A stretch of DNA of 64,000 nt from an uncultured Bacteroidales bacterium. GTDB taxonomy: Bacteria; Bacteroidota; Bacteroidia; Bacteroidales; Bacteroidaceae. Below, piece after piece: positions 28,458 through 37,054 of this stretch. The DNA is taken from NCBI GenBank assembly GCA_902771725.1, contig CACXXT010000008.1, positions 1 to 64,000 of the forward strand, in the 5' to 3' direction. Under the pieces are notes generated by a model. It was not told the DNA's origin and did no database searches. It saw only the letters and a program-made list of their open reading frames with translations. How positions within the stretch are numbered: the first letter of the stretch is position 1; each line of letters opens with the position of its first letter. The position numbers and the translations under genes are program-made.

Positions 28458-29804
28458 ATGGAACTAAATTCACTGACGGCTATATCACCCATCGACGGCC
28501 GCTATCGTTCAAAAACAGAATCACTAGACCAGTACTTTTCTGAATTCGCACTCATCCGCTACCGCGTGAGAGTCGAAATCGAATATTTCATCTTCCTCTG
28601 CGAACTGCCTTTGCCGCAACTCGCAGCATTCCCCAAAGAACATTTTGCCCGCCTACGCGCCATCTACGAGAACTTCTCGCAGGAGGATGCACAGCGCATC
28701 AAGGACATTGAGAGCATCACCAACCACGATGTCAAGGCGGTAGAATACTTCATCAAGGAGCAGTTCGATGCCATCGGAGGACTTGCTGCATTCAAGGAGT
28801 TCATCCACTTCGGACTCACCTCACAGGACATCAACAACACCGCAACTCCCCTGTCCATCAAGGAGGCTCTGCACGAAGTCTTCTTCCCACAGGCAGAACA
28901 GCTCCTGAGCCGCCTCGAAGCCTTCGCCGACGAGTGGAAGGAAATCCCCATGCTCGCCAAGACCCACGGACAGCCGGCATCACCCACCCGTCTGGGAAAG
29001 GAGTTCATGGTCTTTGCCTATCGCCTGCGCCGGCAGCTCGACCTCTTGCGCGCATGTCCTGTGACAGCCAAGTTCGGCGGTGCCACCGGCAACTTCAATG
29101 CGCACCACGTGGCCTATCCCGAACTCGACTGGCGCACACTCGGCAACCGCTTTGTCAGCGAGCACCTGGGACTGGAGCGCGAGCAGTGGACCACACAGAT
29201 TTCGAACTACGACTGCCTGGGAGCACTCTTCGATGCACTCCGACGCATCTCCACCGTCATCATCGATCTCGACCGCGATGTATGGCAGTACATCTCCATG
29301 GGCTACTTCCGGCAGAAAGTGAAAGCCGGAGAAGTAGGATCCAGCGCCATGCCACACAAGGTTAATCCCATCGACTTCGAGAACTCCGAGGGGAACCTCG
29401 GCATGGCTAACGCCATCTTCGAACATCTGGCACAGAAACTGCCTGTCAGCCGACTCCAGCGCGACCTCACCGACAGCACCGTCCTCCGCAACGTCGGAGT
29501 GCCACTCGGACACATGATCATTGCCATCCAGAGCACACTTAAGGGACTGGGAAAACTGCTGCTGAACGAAGACACCATCCGAACGGACCTCGAACAGAAC
29601 TGGGCAGTCGTGGCTGAAGCTATACAAACCATACTCCGCAGGGAAGGCTACCCCAACCCCTACGAGACACTGAAGCAACTCACACGAACAGGCGCTGCCA
29701 TTAATCCCCAGAGCATCGCAGACTTCATCGAGACGCTGGATGTCAGCGAAGCCATCAAGGCTGAACTCCGGCAGATTACTCCCAGCAACTACACTGGTAT
29801 CTAA
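28458..29804 (+). CDS. purB: Adenylosuccinate lyase
   Basis: It splits SAICAR and adenylosuccinate, releasing fumarate, in purine synthesis. The 448-residue product has the fumarase-superfamily signature GSSAMPHKVNPIDFEN, the active-site KTHGQPASPT and the conserved start NSLTAISPIDGRYRSKT. The length fits the longer (E. coli-like) PurB class. It has its own promoter at 28322-28353 and stands apart from purN. Confidence 0.97.
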   Translation: MELNSLTAISPIDGRYRSKTESLDQYFSEFALIRYRVRVEIEYFIFLCELPLPQLAAFPKEHFARLRAIYENFSQEDAQRIKDIESITNHDVKAVEYFIKEQFDAIGGLAAFKEFIHFGLTSQDINNTATPLSIKEALHEVFFPQAEQLLSRLEAFADEWKEIPMLAKTHGQPASPTRLGKEFMVFAYRLRRQLDLLRACPVTAKFGGATGNFNAHHVAYPELDWRTLGNRFVSEHLGLEREQWTTQISNYDCLGALFDALRRISTVIIDLDRDVWQYISMGYFRQKVKAGEVGSSAMPHKVNPIDFENSEGNLGMANAIFEHLAQKLPVSRLQRDLTDSTVLRNVGVPLGHMIIAIQSTLKGLGKLLLNEDTIRTDLEQNWAVVAEAIQTILRREGYPNPYETLKQLTRTGAAINPQSIADFIETLDVSEAIKAELRQITPSNYTGI

Positions 29805-29879
29805 GCCTCATCAGAACCATGAGCGCATAAAACCAATACACCAATTACAATACCAATCACCATCAATTACAATTAAGAA

Positions 29880-31304
29880 ATGGAAAACAACGACGATCAG
29901 TGGCGCGAGAAATTCAGCGCCAACGAGGGAAATGACGAACACCGCGAAGGTTTCAATCCCTCCAACAGAGAACAGAATCATGGCTATGGAAGCGGTCGCA
30001 CACCCCGTCCGCGCATCCAGCGTCCCGTCTATGGCAGCAGTGCCGATGGCGAACGCCGCACCTATCGTCCCCGCTACGATGCAAACGGAAATGCTATGGA
30101 AGAAGGGCAGCAGGAACGTCCCCAGGGCTACCAGCCACGTGGAGGCTATCAGCCGCGTGGTGGCTACCAGCCACGTGGAGGCTACCAGCGTGAAGAGGGC
30201 TATCAGCCCAGAGGTGGATATCAGCCGCGTGGAGGCTACCAGCCGCGTGGAGGCTATCAGCCACGAGGCTATCAGCCGCGCGAAGGATTCCAGCCCCAGG
30301 ATGGTTTCCAACCTCAGGAAGGCGGCTACCAGCCGCAGGAAGGTGGTTATCAGCCCCGTGGTTACCAGCCGCGTGGTGGCTACCAGCCCCGTGGAGGTTA
30401 CCAGTCCCGTGGTTTTCAGCCCCGTGGAGGCTACCAGCCCCGTGGTGGATATCAGCAGCGTGGAGGAGGCTACGGTCCCCAGCGTCCAGGCTTCGGTCCT
30501 CGCAAGCAGCGTCCCGGATACAATCCCAACGCCAAGTATAGCTTTAAGAAACGCATTGAATACTCCGAGGCTCACATCGACCCCGAAGCTCCCATCCGTC
30601 TGAACAAATACCTCGCAAACGCTGGCGTATGCTCCCGTCGTGAGGCTGATACGTTCATCGAGGCTGGCGTCGTCAGCGTCAATGGCGTCGTCGTGACTGA
30701 ACTCGGAACCAAGGTGAAGCGCTCGGACGAAGTGAAGTTCCACGATCAGACCATCAATATCGAGAAGAAGGTCTACGTGCTCCTCAACAAGCCGAAGGAC
30801 TACGTCACCACCAGCGACGATCCTCAGAACCGCAAGACCGTGATGGACCTTGTCAAGGGGGCTTGCCCAGAGCGCATCTACCCCGTAGGCCGACTCGACC
30901 GCAACACCACCGGTGTGCTCCTGCTCACCAACGACGGCGAGATGGCAAGCAAGCTCACACACCCGCAGTTCCTCAAGAAGAAGATCTACCACGTCCACAC
31001 GGACAAGCCCGTCACGGCTGCCGACATGCGACAGATTGCCGAAGGCATACAGCTCGACGATGGCGAAATCCGTGCCGACGCCATCGAGTACACTTCTGAG
31101 ACAGACAAGAAGCAGGTGGGCATCGAAATCCACAGCGGCCGCAACCGCATCGTGCGCCGTATCTTCGAGCACCTCGGATACAAGGTGACAAAGCTCGACC
31201 GCACCTACTTCGCAGGTCTCACCAAGAAGAACCTCAAGCGTGGCGACTGGCGTTTCCTCACCGAGCAGGAAGTAGCCATGCTGCGTATGGGAGCTTTCGA
31301 GTAA
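29880..31304 (+). CDS. rluB: RluB-type 23S rRNA pseudouridine synthase with RGG-like N-terminal repeats
   Basis: It isomerises a uridine in 23S rRNA. Residues about 235-474 form the enzyme: an S4 RNA-binding domain (RLNKYLANAGVCSRREAD), the catalytic Asp in PVGRLDRNTTGVLLLTNDG and the C-terminal GRNRIVRRIFEHLGYKVTKLDRTYF. Residues about 80-205 are a low-complexity tract of some twenty YQPRGG-type units with variants YQPRE, FQPQD and YQPQEGG, rich in G, R, Q, P and Y. Such tails occur in other Bacteroidota homologues and resemble eukaryotic RGG RNA-binding regions; the function here is inferred. The gene follows purB by 75 bp. RluB versus RluE/F specificity is not certain. Confidence 0.88.
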   Translation: MENNDDQWREKFSANEGNDEHREGFNPSNREQNHGYGSGRTPRPRIQRPVYGSSADGERRTYRPRYDANGNAMEEGQQERPQGYQPRGGYQPRGGYQPRGGYQREEGYQPRGGYQPRGGYQPRGGYQPRGYQPREGFQPQDGFQPQEGGYQPQEGGYQPRGYQPRGGYQPRGGYQSRGFQPRGGYQPRGGYQQRGGGYGPQRPGFGPRKQRPGYNPNAKYSFKKRIEYSEAHIDPEAPIRLNKYLANAGVCSRREADTFIEAGVVSVNGVVVTELGTKVKRSDEVKFHDQTINIEKKVYVLLNKPKDYVTTSDDPQNRKTVMDLVKGACPERIYPVGRLDRNTTGVLLLTNDGEMASKLTHPQFLKKKIYHVHTDKPVTAADMRQIAEGIQLDDGEIRADAIEYTSETDKKQVGIEIHSGRNRIVRRIFEHLGYKVTKLDRTYFAGLTKKNLKRGDWRFLTEQEVAMLRMGAFE

Positions 31305-31336
31305 ACTTTCAAGAAGCGCTGGAAAGTCCAGAGCCT

Positions 31337-31412
31337 CTAGGGAATCTAGTACATCTAGATAATCTAGATAATCTAGAAACTCTAGATAATCTAGAAAGTC
31401 TAGAACATCTAG
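31337..31412. repeat. Exact 9-bp tandem array of CTAG units
   Basis: CTAG occurs nine times at 31337, 31346, 31355, 31364, 31373, 31382, 31391, 31400 and 31409: a perfect 9-bp period of the form aaTCTAGat. It lies between rluB and asnS, ending 17 bp before the asnS ATG. Confidence 0.95.
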
Positions 31413-31429
31413 CTTAAAACCAAAAACAA

Positions 31430-32881
31430 ATGAAAAGAACTAAAATCATAGACCTCCTTGCCGCCCAGCCGGGCGGCGAGGTTTGTGCCAAAGGATGGGT
31501 GCGCTCCCACCGTGGTTCCAAGAACGTTGATTTCATCGCACTCAATGACGGCTCCACCATCAAGAACATTCAGGTCGTTGCCGACCCCGCCCAGTTCGAT
31601 GAGGAACTGCTGAAACTCATCACCACTGGTGCCTGCATCTCTGTGGAAGGCAACCTCGTGGAGAGCGTAGGCAGCGGGCAGGCCGTGGAAATCCAGGCAA
31701 CGAAGATCGAGGTCCTCGGCACCTGTGGCGCAGACTATCCCATGCAGAAGAAGGGACAGACCTTTGAATATATGCGCCAGCACGCACATATGCGCCTGCG
31801 CACGAACACCTTTGGAGCCGTGATGCGTATTCGCCACAACATGGCAATGGCCATCCACACCTATTTCCACGAACACGGCTTCTTCTACTTCCACACGCCG
31901 CTCATCACCGCCTCCGACTGCGAAGGAGCCGGCAATATGTTCCAGGTCACAACCAAGAATCTCTACGACTTGCAGAAGGACGAGCAGGGACGCATCATCT
32001 ACGACGACGATTTCTTCGGCGAGCAGACCAGCCTCACCGTCAGCGGACAGCTTGAGGGTGAACTAGGAGCTACTGCTCTGGGTGCCATCTACACCTTCGG
32101 TCCCACCTTCCGTGCAGAGAACAGCAACACTCCTCGCCATCTGGCAGAGTTCTGGATGATTGAGCCCGAGGTGGCATTCCTCGACCAGGAAGAGCTCATG
32201 GACCTCGAGGAAGACTTCATCAAGTACTGCGTGCGTTGGGCACTCGACCACTGCCAGGACGACCTGGAGTTCCTCAACAATCCCCGTCTTGACCCGCATC
32301 TCATCGAGCGCCTGCAGGGTGTGCTGAAGGAGGAGTTTGTCCGCCTGCCCTACACCGAGGGTATCAACATCCTCCAGGAAGCCATCAAGAACGGCAAGAA
32401 GTTCGAGTTCCCCTGCAACTGGGGCGACGACCTCGCCAGCGAGCACGAGCGCTACCTCGTCGAGGAGCATTTCAAGAAGCCCGTCATCATGACAGACTAT
32501 CCACGAGCTTTCAAATCCTTCTACATGAAACAGAATGCTCCTGTCGATGCAGCCAACCCCGATGGCGCCTCTGTCGGCTACCACGGCTCTGTGGCTCCCG
32601 GTCCCACCATGCAGGGAACGGATGTCCTCTTCCCCTCCATCGGCGAGATCATCGGCGGCAGCGTCCGCGAGGCTGACTACGACAAACTCATGAACGAAAT
32701 CGACCGACGCCAGATGGACAAGACACACCTCTGGTGGTACATCGACACTCGACGCTGGGGCAGCTGTCCGCACGCCGGATTCGGTCTCGGTTTCGAACGT
32801 CTAATCCTCTTCGTCACGGGTATGCAGAACATCCGCGACGTCATCCCCTTCCCACGTACACCAAAGAGTGCCGCCTTCTAA
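31430..32881 (+). CDS. asnS: Asparaginyl-tRNA synthetase
   Basis: It charges tRNA-Asn. The 483-residue product has an N-terminal OB-fold anticodon domain ([20 protein letters not shown]), class II motif 2 around [21 protein letters not shown] and motif 3 [15 protein letters not shown]. The stop codon lies within the loop of the terminator hairpin at 32865-32900. The 5' region is the CTAG array, and no clear promoter is seen, so it may be read through from rluB. Confidence 0.97.
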   Translation: MKRTKIIDLLAAQPGGEVCAKGWVRSHRGSKNVDFIALNDGSTIKNIQVVADPAQFDEELLKLITTGACISVEGNLVESVGSGQAVEIQATKIEVLGTCGADYPMQKKGQTFEYMRQHAHMRLRTNTFGAVMRIRHNMAMAIHTYFHEHGFFYFHTPLITASDCEGAGNMFQVTTKNLYDLQKDEQGRIIYDDDFFGEQTSLTVSGQLEGELGATALGAIYTFGPTFRAENSNTPRHLAEFWMIEPEVAFLDQEELMDLEEDFIKYCVRWALDHCQDDLEFLNNPRLDPHLIERLQGVLKEEFVRLPYTEGINILQEAIKNGKKFEFPCNWGDDLASEHERYLVEEHFKKPVIMTDYPRAFKSFYMKQNAPVDAANPDGASVGYHGSVAPGPTMQGTDVLFPSIGEIIGGSVREADYDKLMNEIDRRQMDKTHLWWYIDTRRWGSCPHAGFGLGFERLILFVTGMQNIRDVIPFPRTPKSAAF

Positions 32882-32900
32882 TAGGCGGCCTCTTTTCTTT
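32865..32900 (+). terminator. asnS terminator overlapping the stop codon
   Basis: GCCGCC (32870-32875) pairs with GGCGGC (32884-32889), extended by AAGAG/CTCTT, followed by TTTTCTTT. The asnS stop is in the loop. Confidence 0.7.
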
Positions 32901-32935
32901 CACTACTTTCAGGAGCCAAATAAACGAAACTAATC

Positions 32936-34495
32936 ATGCTTGCAAAGATTTCCAGCGCAACGGTCGACGGTATCAACGCTATCCCTGTCACTATCGAAGT
33001 TGACATCACCCCTGGCGGCAAAGACGTTCAGGTCATGAGAATGGTCATCGTCGGTCTGCCAGACAACAGCGTCAAAGAAAGCTACAGCCGCATCAATGCA
33101 GCCCTCTCCAACAGCGGCATCACGCTTCCACCTCTCAACGTCACCGTCAATCTTGCTCCTGGCGACATCCGCAAGGAGGGCACAGGTTTCGACCTTCCCA
33201 TCGCTGCAGGCATCCTGAAAGCTAACGGGATTATCACACAACAGCCACGGCAGAATTTCATGGTGCTCGGAGAACTCAGTCTCGACGGCTCACTGCAACC
33301 CATCCGTGGCGCACTTCCCATCGCCATCAAGGCTCGTGAACTAGGTTTCGACGGACTTATCGTGCCTGAACAGAACGTCCACGAGGCTGCGGTCGTCAAC
33401 CGCCTGAAAGTCTATGGTGCCAAGAATCTGAAGGAAGTCATCGCCCTCCTGAACGGTTGGGAGAACATGATAGAACCCACCGTCATCGACACCCGCGCAG
33501 AATTCTTTGCCCACCAGAACGACTTTGAGCTGGACTTTGCTGACGTCAAAGGACAGGAAAGTGTCAAACGCGCCTTCGAGATAGCAGCAGCTGGTGGGCA
33601 CAACCTGATTATGGTGGGACCGCCGGGTGCCGGCAAGAGCATGATGGCTCGCCGTCTGCCCAGTATTCTCCCTCCCCTTTCGCTGTCCGAGAGTCTGGAA
33701 ACCACTCAGATACACAGCGTTGCAGGACAACTGAAGGGAGGCACTGGCCTCATCACGGAACGACCTTTCCGCTCGCCTCACCATACTGTATCTCAAGTCG
33801 CCCTAGTTGGTGGCGGCAGCAACCCCATGCCTGGCGAGATATCCCTGGCACATAACGGGGTCCTTTTTCTCGACGAATTGCCAGAGTTCCCGCGAGCATC
33901 CCTTGAAGTGCTGCGCCAGCCACTGGAAGACCGCAAAATCACCGTCACACGTGCCAAGTACAGCATCGAATACCCCTGCAACTTTATGTTCATCGCTTCG
34001 ATGAACCCCTGCCCCTGCGGCTATTACAACCACCCCACCAAGCCCTGTCAGTGTACGCCTGGACAAATCCATAAATACCTGAACAAGATCAGTGGTCCCC
34101 TGCTCGACCGCATTGATATTCAGATTGAAATAGCCCCTTTGAGTTTCGACGAGCTTAGTCGCACTAAACCCGGCGAACCCTCAGCAGCCATTCGCGAGCG
34201 CGTCATCGCAGCCCGTCAGATTCAGGAAGAGCGCTATCGCGAGCACCCGGGCATCCATTGTAATGCCCAGATGACCTCTGCACTCATGCGCCAGTATGCC
34301 ACGCCGGCCCCAGAGGACATGGCCATGTTGCGCGAAGTCATCAACCGCCTGAAACTCAGTGCCCGCGCCTACGACCGCATTCTCCGTCTCGCCCGCACCA
34401 TCGCAGACCTTGAAGCCTCCCCCACCATCCAGACTCATCACCTTGCCGAAGCCGTCGGTTATCGCAACCTCGACCGCGAGTCGTGGGGAGAGTGA
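32936..34495 (+). CDS. comM: YifB/ComM family Mg-chelatase-like AAA+ ATPase
   Basis: Relatives (ComM) are hexameric helicases that promote branch migration during uptake and recombination of DNA. The 519-residue product has the N-terminal ChlI-type Lon-protease-like fold (VEVDITPGGKDVQ... absent only in short forms), Walker A GPPGAGKSMMA near 225, Walker B VLFLDELPEF near 305, and a zinc-type NPCPCGYYNHPTKPCQC segment near 360, then the C-terminal Mg-chelatase lid. All parts are present. It starts 54 bp after asnS, beyond that gene's terminator. Confidence 0.93.
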   Translation: MLAKISSATVDGINAIPVTIEVDITPGGKDVQVMRMVIVGLPDNSVKESYSRINAALSNSGITLPPLNVTVNLAPGDIRKEGTGFDLPIAAGILKANGIITQQPRQNFMVLGELSLDGSLQPIRGALPIAIKARELGFDGLIVPEQNVHEAAVVNRLKVYGAKNLKEVIALLNGWENMIEPTVIDTRAEFFAHQNDFELDFADVKGQESVKRAFEIAAAGGHNLIMVGPPGAGKSMMARRLPSILPPLSLSESLETTQIHSVAGQLKGGTGLITERPFRSPHHTVSQVALVGGGSNPMPGEISLAHNGVLFLDELPEFPRASLEVLRQPLEDRKITVTRAKYSIEYPCNFMFIASMNPCPCGYYNHPTKPCQCTPGQIHKYLNKISGPLLDRIDIQIEIAPLSFDELSRTKPGEPSAAIRERVIAARQIQEERYREHPGIHCNAQMTSALMRQYATPAPEDMAMLREVINRLKLSARAYDRILRLARTIADLEASPTIQTHHLAEAVGYRNLDRESWGE

Positions 34496-34516
34496 GAGGA
34501 GAAAGGAGGTATTTCT

Positions 34517-34798
34517 TTACTGGTTGTATATCCAGAGTATCAATGCCAGCTGGGTTATCAGAATGAGAGGTACACCATACTTGAACTTCTTATGAAGGGT
34601 CTTATGATGCCAGACTTTCATTCCTAACCATGCTCCGATGCTACCGCCTATTATAGCCATCATGAGTAATGTAGCCTCAGAGATACGCCACCTGGACTTC
34701 TTCGCTTTCCACTTGTCGATACCGTACATGAAGAAAGTGACCACGTTGATGACTGCGAGGTAGATAAGAACGATATGAAGGAAAGTCTGGCCCATCAA
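34517..34798 (-). CDS. DUF1294 small membrane protein
   Basis: This 93-residue protein has three predicted membrane segments with the DUF1294 hallmarks: YGIDKWKAKKSRWRISEATLL, GGSIGAWLGMKVWHHKT, and a final hydrophobic helix. The role of the family is unknown. Its start overlaps the carbonic anhydrase stop by 4 bp, so translation is coupled. It converges with comM 21 bp away. Confidence 0.9.
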   Translation of the reverse strand: MMGQTFLHIVLIYLAVINVVTFFMYGIDKWKAKKSRWRISEATLLMMAIIGGSIGAWLGMKVWHHKTLHKKFKYGVPLILITQLALILWIYNQ

Positions 34799-35343
34799 TT
34801 GACTTCTTCTAATGCTCCTGTCTCAGAGTCGATGATAAAACCTCTGACCACAATATCCTTCGGAACAAGTGGGTGGGTCTCGATTGTTTCTACGGTCTTT
34901 CTTACAGATTCAGGTGTGTCTTTGAATCCTTCCAACCAGTGATGTAGGTCTATTCCACACTTTTGAATGGTGTCAAGCGTTTCATCGGTCACGCCACGTA
35001 CTATCATTTCATGGTGGAAGTGGTCGAAACTCATGTGGCAGGCTCCGCAATGAGAATGTGCCACCACCATGATTTCCTCAACGCCCAGTTCATAGATGGC
35101 AACGATAAGGCTGCGCATGGCTGAGTCGAAAGCCGAAATAACCAATCCTCCGGCATTCTTGATAATCTTGGCATCACCGTTCTTTAAACCAAGAGCCGCC
35201 GGGAGGAGTTCGGTCAGCCGGGTATCCATACAAGAGAGTACGGCCAACTTCTTGTCAGGGTACTTGCTGGTCAGGTACTTCTCGTAACCTTTCTGTTCTA
35301 CAAAAGTCTTGTTAAAGGCAATAATCTGGTCTATCATATTCAT
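34795..35343 (-). CDS. Beta-class carbonic anhydrase
   Basis: It interconverts CO2 and bicarbonate. Zinc ligands and the catalytic dyad are visible: Cys38 and Asp40-Arg42 in SCMDTR, His96 and Cys99 in HSHCGAC. The product is 182 residues, the normal size. The frame is open to 35382, but a minus-strand TATTTTTG box at 35363-35370 lies inside that extension, so the start is 35343 (or 35337). Overlaps the DUF1294 gene by 4 bp. Confidence 0.92.
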   Translation of the reverse strand: MNMIDQIIAFNKTFVEQKGYEKYLTSKYPDKKLAVLSCMDTRLTELLPAALGLKNGDAKIIKNAGGLVISAFDSAMRSLIVAIYELGVEEIMVVAHSHCGACHMSFDHFHHEMIVRGVTDETLDTIQKCGIDLHHWLEGFKDTPESVRKTVETIETHPLVPKDIVVRGFIIDSETGALEEVN

Positions 35344-35362
35344 TATTCTTTCAATTCGGCTA

Positions 35363-35370
35363 CAAAAATA
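35363..35370 (-). promoter_or_regulatory. Carbonic anhydrase promoter -7 box
   Basis: The minus strand reads TATTTTTG, matching TAnnTTTG, 20 bp before the start at 35343. Confidence 0.5.
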
Positions 35371-35529
35371 CTCATTTTTCATTAGATAATAGCTGAAATA
35401 ACATTCATTCTCTTGCTAAAGGCCGAATTAGCCCGCTTTTTAGTGTTTTTGTGGCCGAAATCCTCAAAACAATTATGATATCCTCTGCACCCTCGACTTC
35501 AAGACATGGGGGGGAGTAGGTCTATACGT

Positions 35530-36864
35530 TCAGACAAAGCCTTTCGTTCGCCATTTTCCGGAACGCCATCTACGAACGAGGATGACACCACGGATATTCT
35601 CGTCGAGTGCGAAACCTACCCACATGCCCACCAGGCCATAGCCGAGAGGAATGCCGATGACATAGCTCAGCCCAACGGCCACACTCCATTGGAAAATGAC
35701 ACCGATGACGAAGGGATAGACCGTGTCGCCCGTGGCCCGAAGAGTACTGCCTGCAAAGATATTCGACGTTCGCCCAATCTCCAGAAACACATCGACGACT
35801 AGCACCCAGACACCCATCCGGATGATTTCCTCATTATCGGTGAAGGCGCTGAAGATGGTAGGCCCGGCGATGGCGAGCAGAACGGAGCCCGTGAGCGTGA
35901 TGATCATAGCCCAGCGGAAGAAGTAGTTGCCTAGGATATACGCTGCCTGATGCCTCCACTGACCCACGAGGTGTCCTACGAGGATGTCGCCGCCCTGAGT
36001 GATGCTGACGCAGAAGAGGAAGACGAACATGATCATGTTGGCGCAGTAAGTTCGTGCCGCCAGTGCTTCGTTGCTGATTTGATTAATAAAATAGGTGATG
36101 ACCACCTGCGAGAGGCTGTAGCTGATGTTCTCGCTCATGGCTGGAATACCTATTTTCAGCAGATTGCGAAGCTCCTGCCAGGGCATCGGACGGAAGTAGT
36201 GCAGCGGGAAACGGCGGATGTGGACACGGAAATGGATTGCGGCAAGCAGCACCATGGAGACAGCCCGGCTCGCTGCAGTGGCTATAGCGGCACCCTCAAC
36301 ACCCAGCTGTGGACAGCCCCAGTGTCCGAAGATGAGAGCGTAGTTTCCCAGAATGTTCAGCACGTTCACTATGCCTGTCACAACCATCGGCCACACCACC
36401 TTGTCGGCACTGCGCAGCGAGGCAGAAAACGTGAGGGAGAGAGCCTGGAAGAACGACAAAGCACCCGTCAGGCGAAGATACACCAGCCCGTCGCCCATGA
36501 GTTCCGGGCGCAGCCCCATCAGCAATAGCAGGTCCTCGGCAAAGAAGAAGAGCAGGGCACTTACCGCCATTCCCAACAACAGGTTCACCACGAGGGCTAT
36601 TCCCACCACTTGCACCAGTCGCTTTCTCTCCCCTGCTCCAATGTATTGGGCACAGAGGATGGCTGCGCCCATCGAGAAGAACTGATAGACGAGGAATATG
36701 AGCGACATCAGCTGATTGTCGAGACCTACCGCGGCCACACTGTTATCACTATAGCGGCTCAGCATCACGGTATCTACCGCGCCAAGCAACATGACCAGTG
36801 CTATCTCGATAAACACTGGTATGGTGATGACTTTCAGCTGTCGCTTCAGGGAAGTCTCGGACAT
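35530..36864 (-). CDS. MATE family efflux transporter
   Basis: This 444-residue inner-membrane protein has twelve hydrophobic segments in the two-times-six MATE arrangement, with family motifs VDTVMLSRYSDNSVAAVGL in the first half and GDILVGHLVGQWRH in the second. Members expel cationic drugs or metabolites in exchange for Na+ or H+; the substrate cannot be predicted. The start at 36864 (MSETSLKRQLKV) is used because a minus-strand TAATTTTG promoter box (plus 36907-36914) overlaps the longer frame. Confidence 0.9.
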   Translation of the reverse strand: MSETSLKRQLKVITIPVFIEIALVMLLGAVDTVMLSRYSDNSVAAVGLDNQLMSLIFLVYQFFSMGAAILCAQYIGAGERKRLVQVVGIALVVNLLLGMAVSALLFFFAEDLLLLMGLRPELMGDGLVYLRLTGALSFFQALSLTFSASLRSADKVVWPMVVTGIVNVLNILGNYALIFGHWGCPQLGVEGAAIATAASRAVSMVLLAAIHFRVHIRRFPLHYFRPMPWQELRNLLKIGIPAMSENISYSLSQVVITYFINQISNEALAARTYCANMIMFVFLFCVSITQGGDILVGHLVGQWRHQAAYILGNYFFRWAMIITLTGSVLLAIAGPTIFSAFTDNEEIIRMGVWVLVVDVFLEIGRTSNIFAGSTLRATGDTVYPFVIGVIFQWSVAVGLSYVIGIPLGYGLVGMWVGFALDENIRGVILVRRWRSGKWRTKGFV

Positions 36865-36906
36865 AAGTTCTCTCTCTGTTGTTATAAAAACATTTAAAAC
36901 TGGCCG

Positions 36907-36914
36907 CAAAATTA
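36907..36914 (-). promoter_or_regulatory. MATE transporter promoter -7 box
   Basis: The minus strand reads TAATTTTG (TAnnTTTG), 43 bp upstream of the start at 36864. A divergent plus-strand box TATATTTG lies at 36937-36944. Confidence 0.5.
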
Positions 36915-36936
36915 CTAATTATCGAGGAATAATCCC

Positions 36937-36944
36937 TATATTTG
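36937..36944 (+). promoter_or_regulatory. Candidate -7 box for the GH43 gene
   Basis: TATATTTG fits TAnnTTTG and would give a leader of about 105 nt. A second match, TAATTTTG at 37036-37043, is only 11 bp from the ATG and would leave almost no leader. No good -33 partner is seen for either. Confidence 0.4.
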
Positions 36945-37054
36945 CACCAAGTTTTAAGCAGTAAATCCCAAAAACGGCACATAATCTCCTGCCATGACAC
37001 CGAATGCGTGCTATTCCAAGGCAACAAGAATAAACTAATTTTGCACATATACTT

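Noticed and set aside
30120..30480. Regular repeats that could suggest a CRISPR array
   Set aside because: The repeats are codon-based YQPRGG units in frame inside rluB with no unique spacers.
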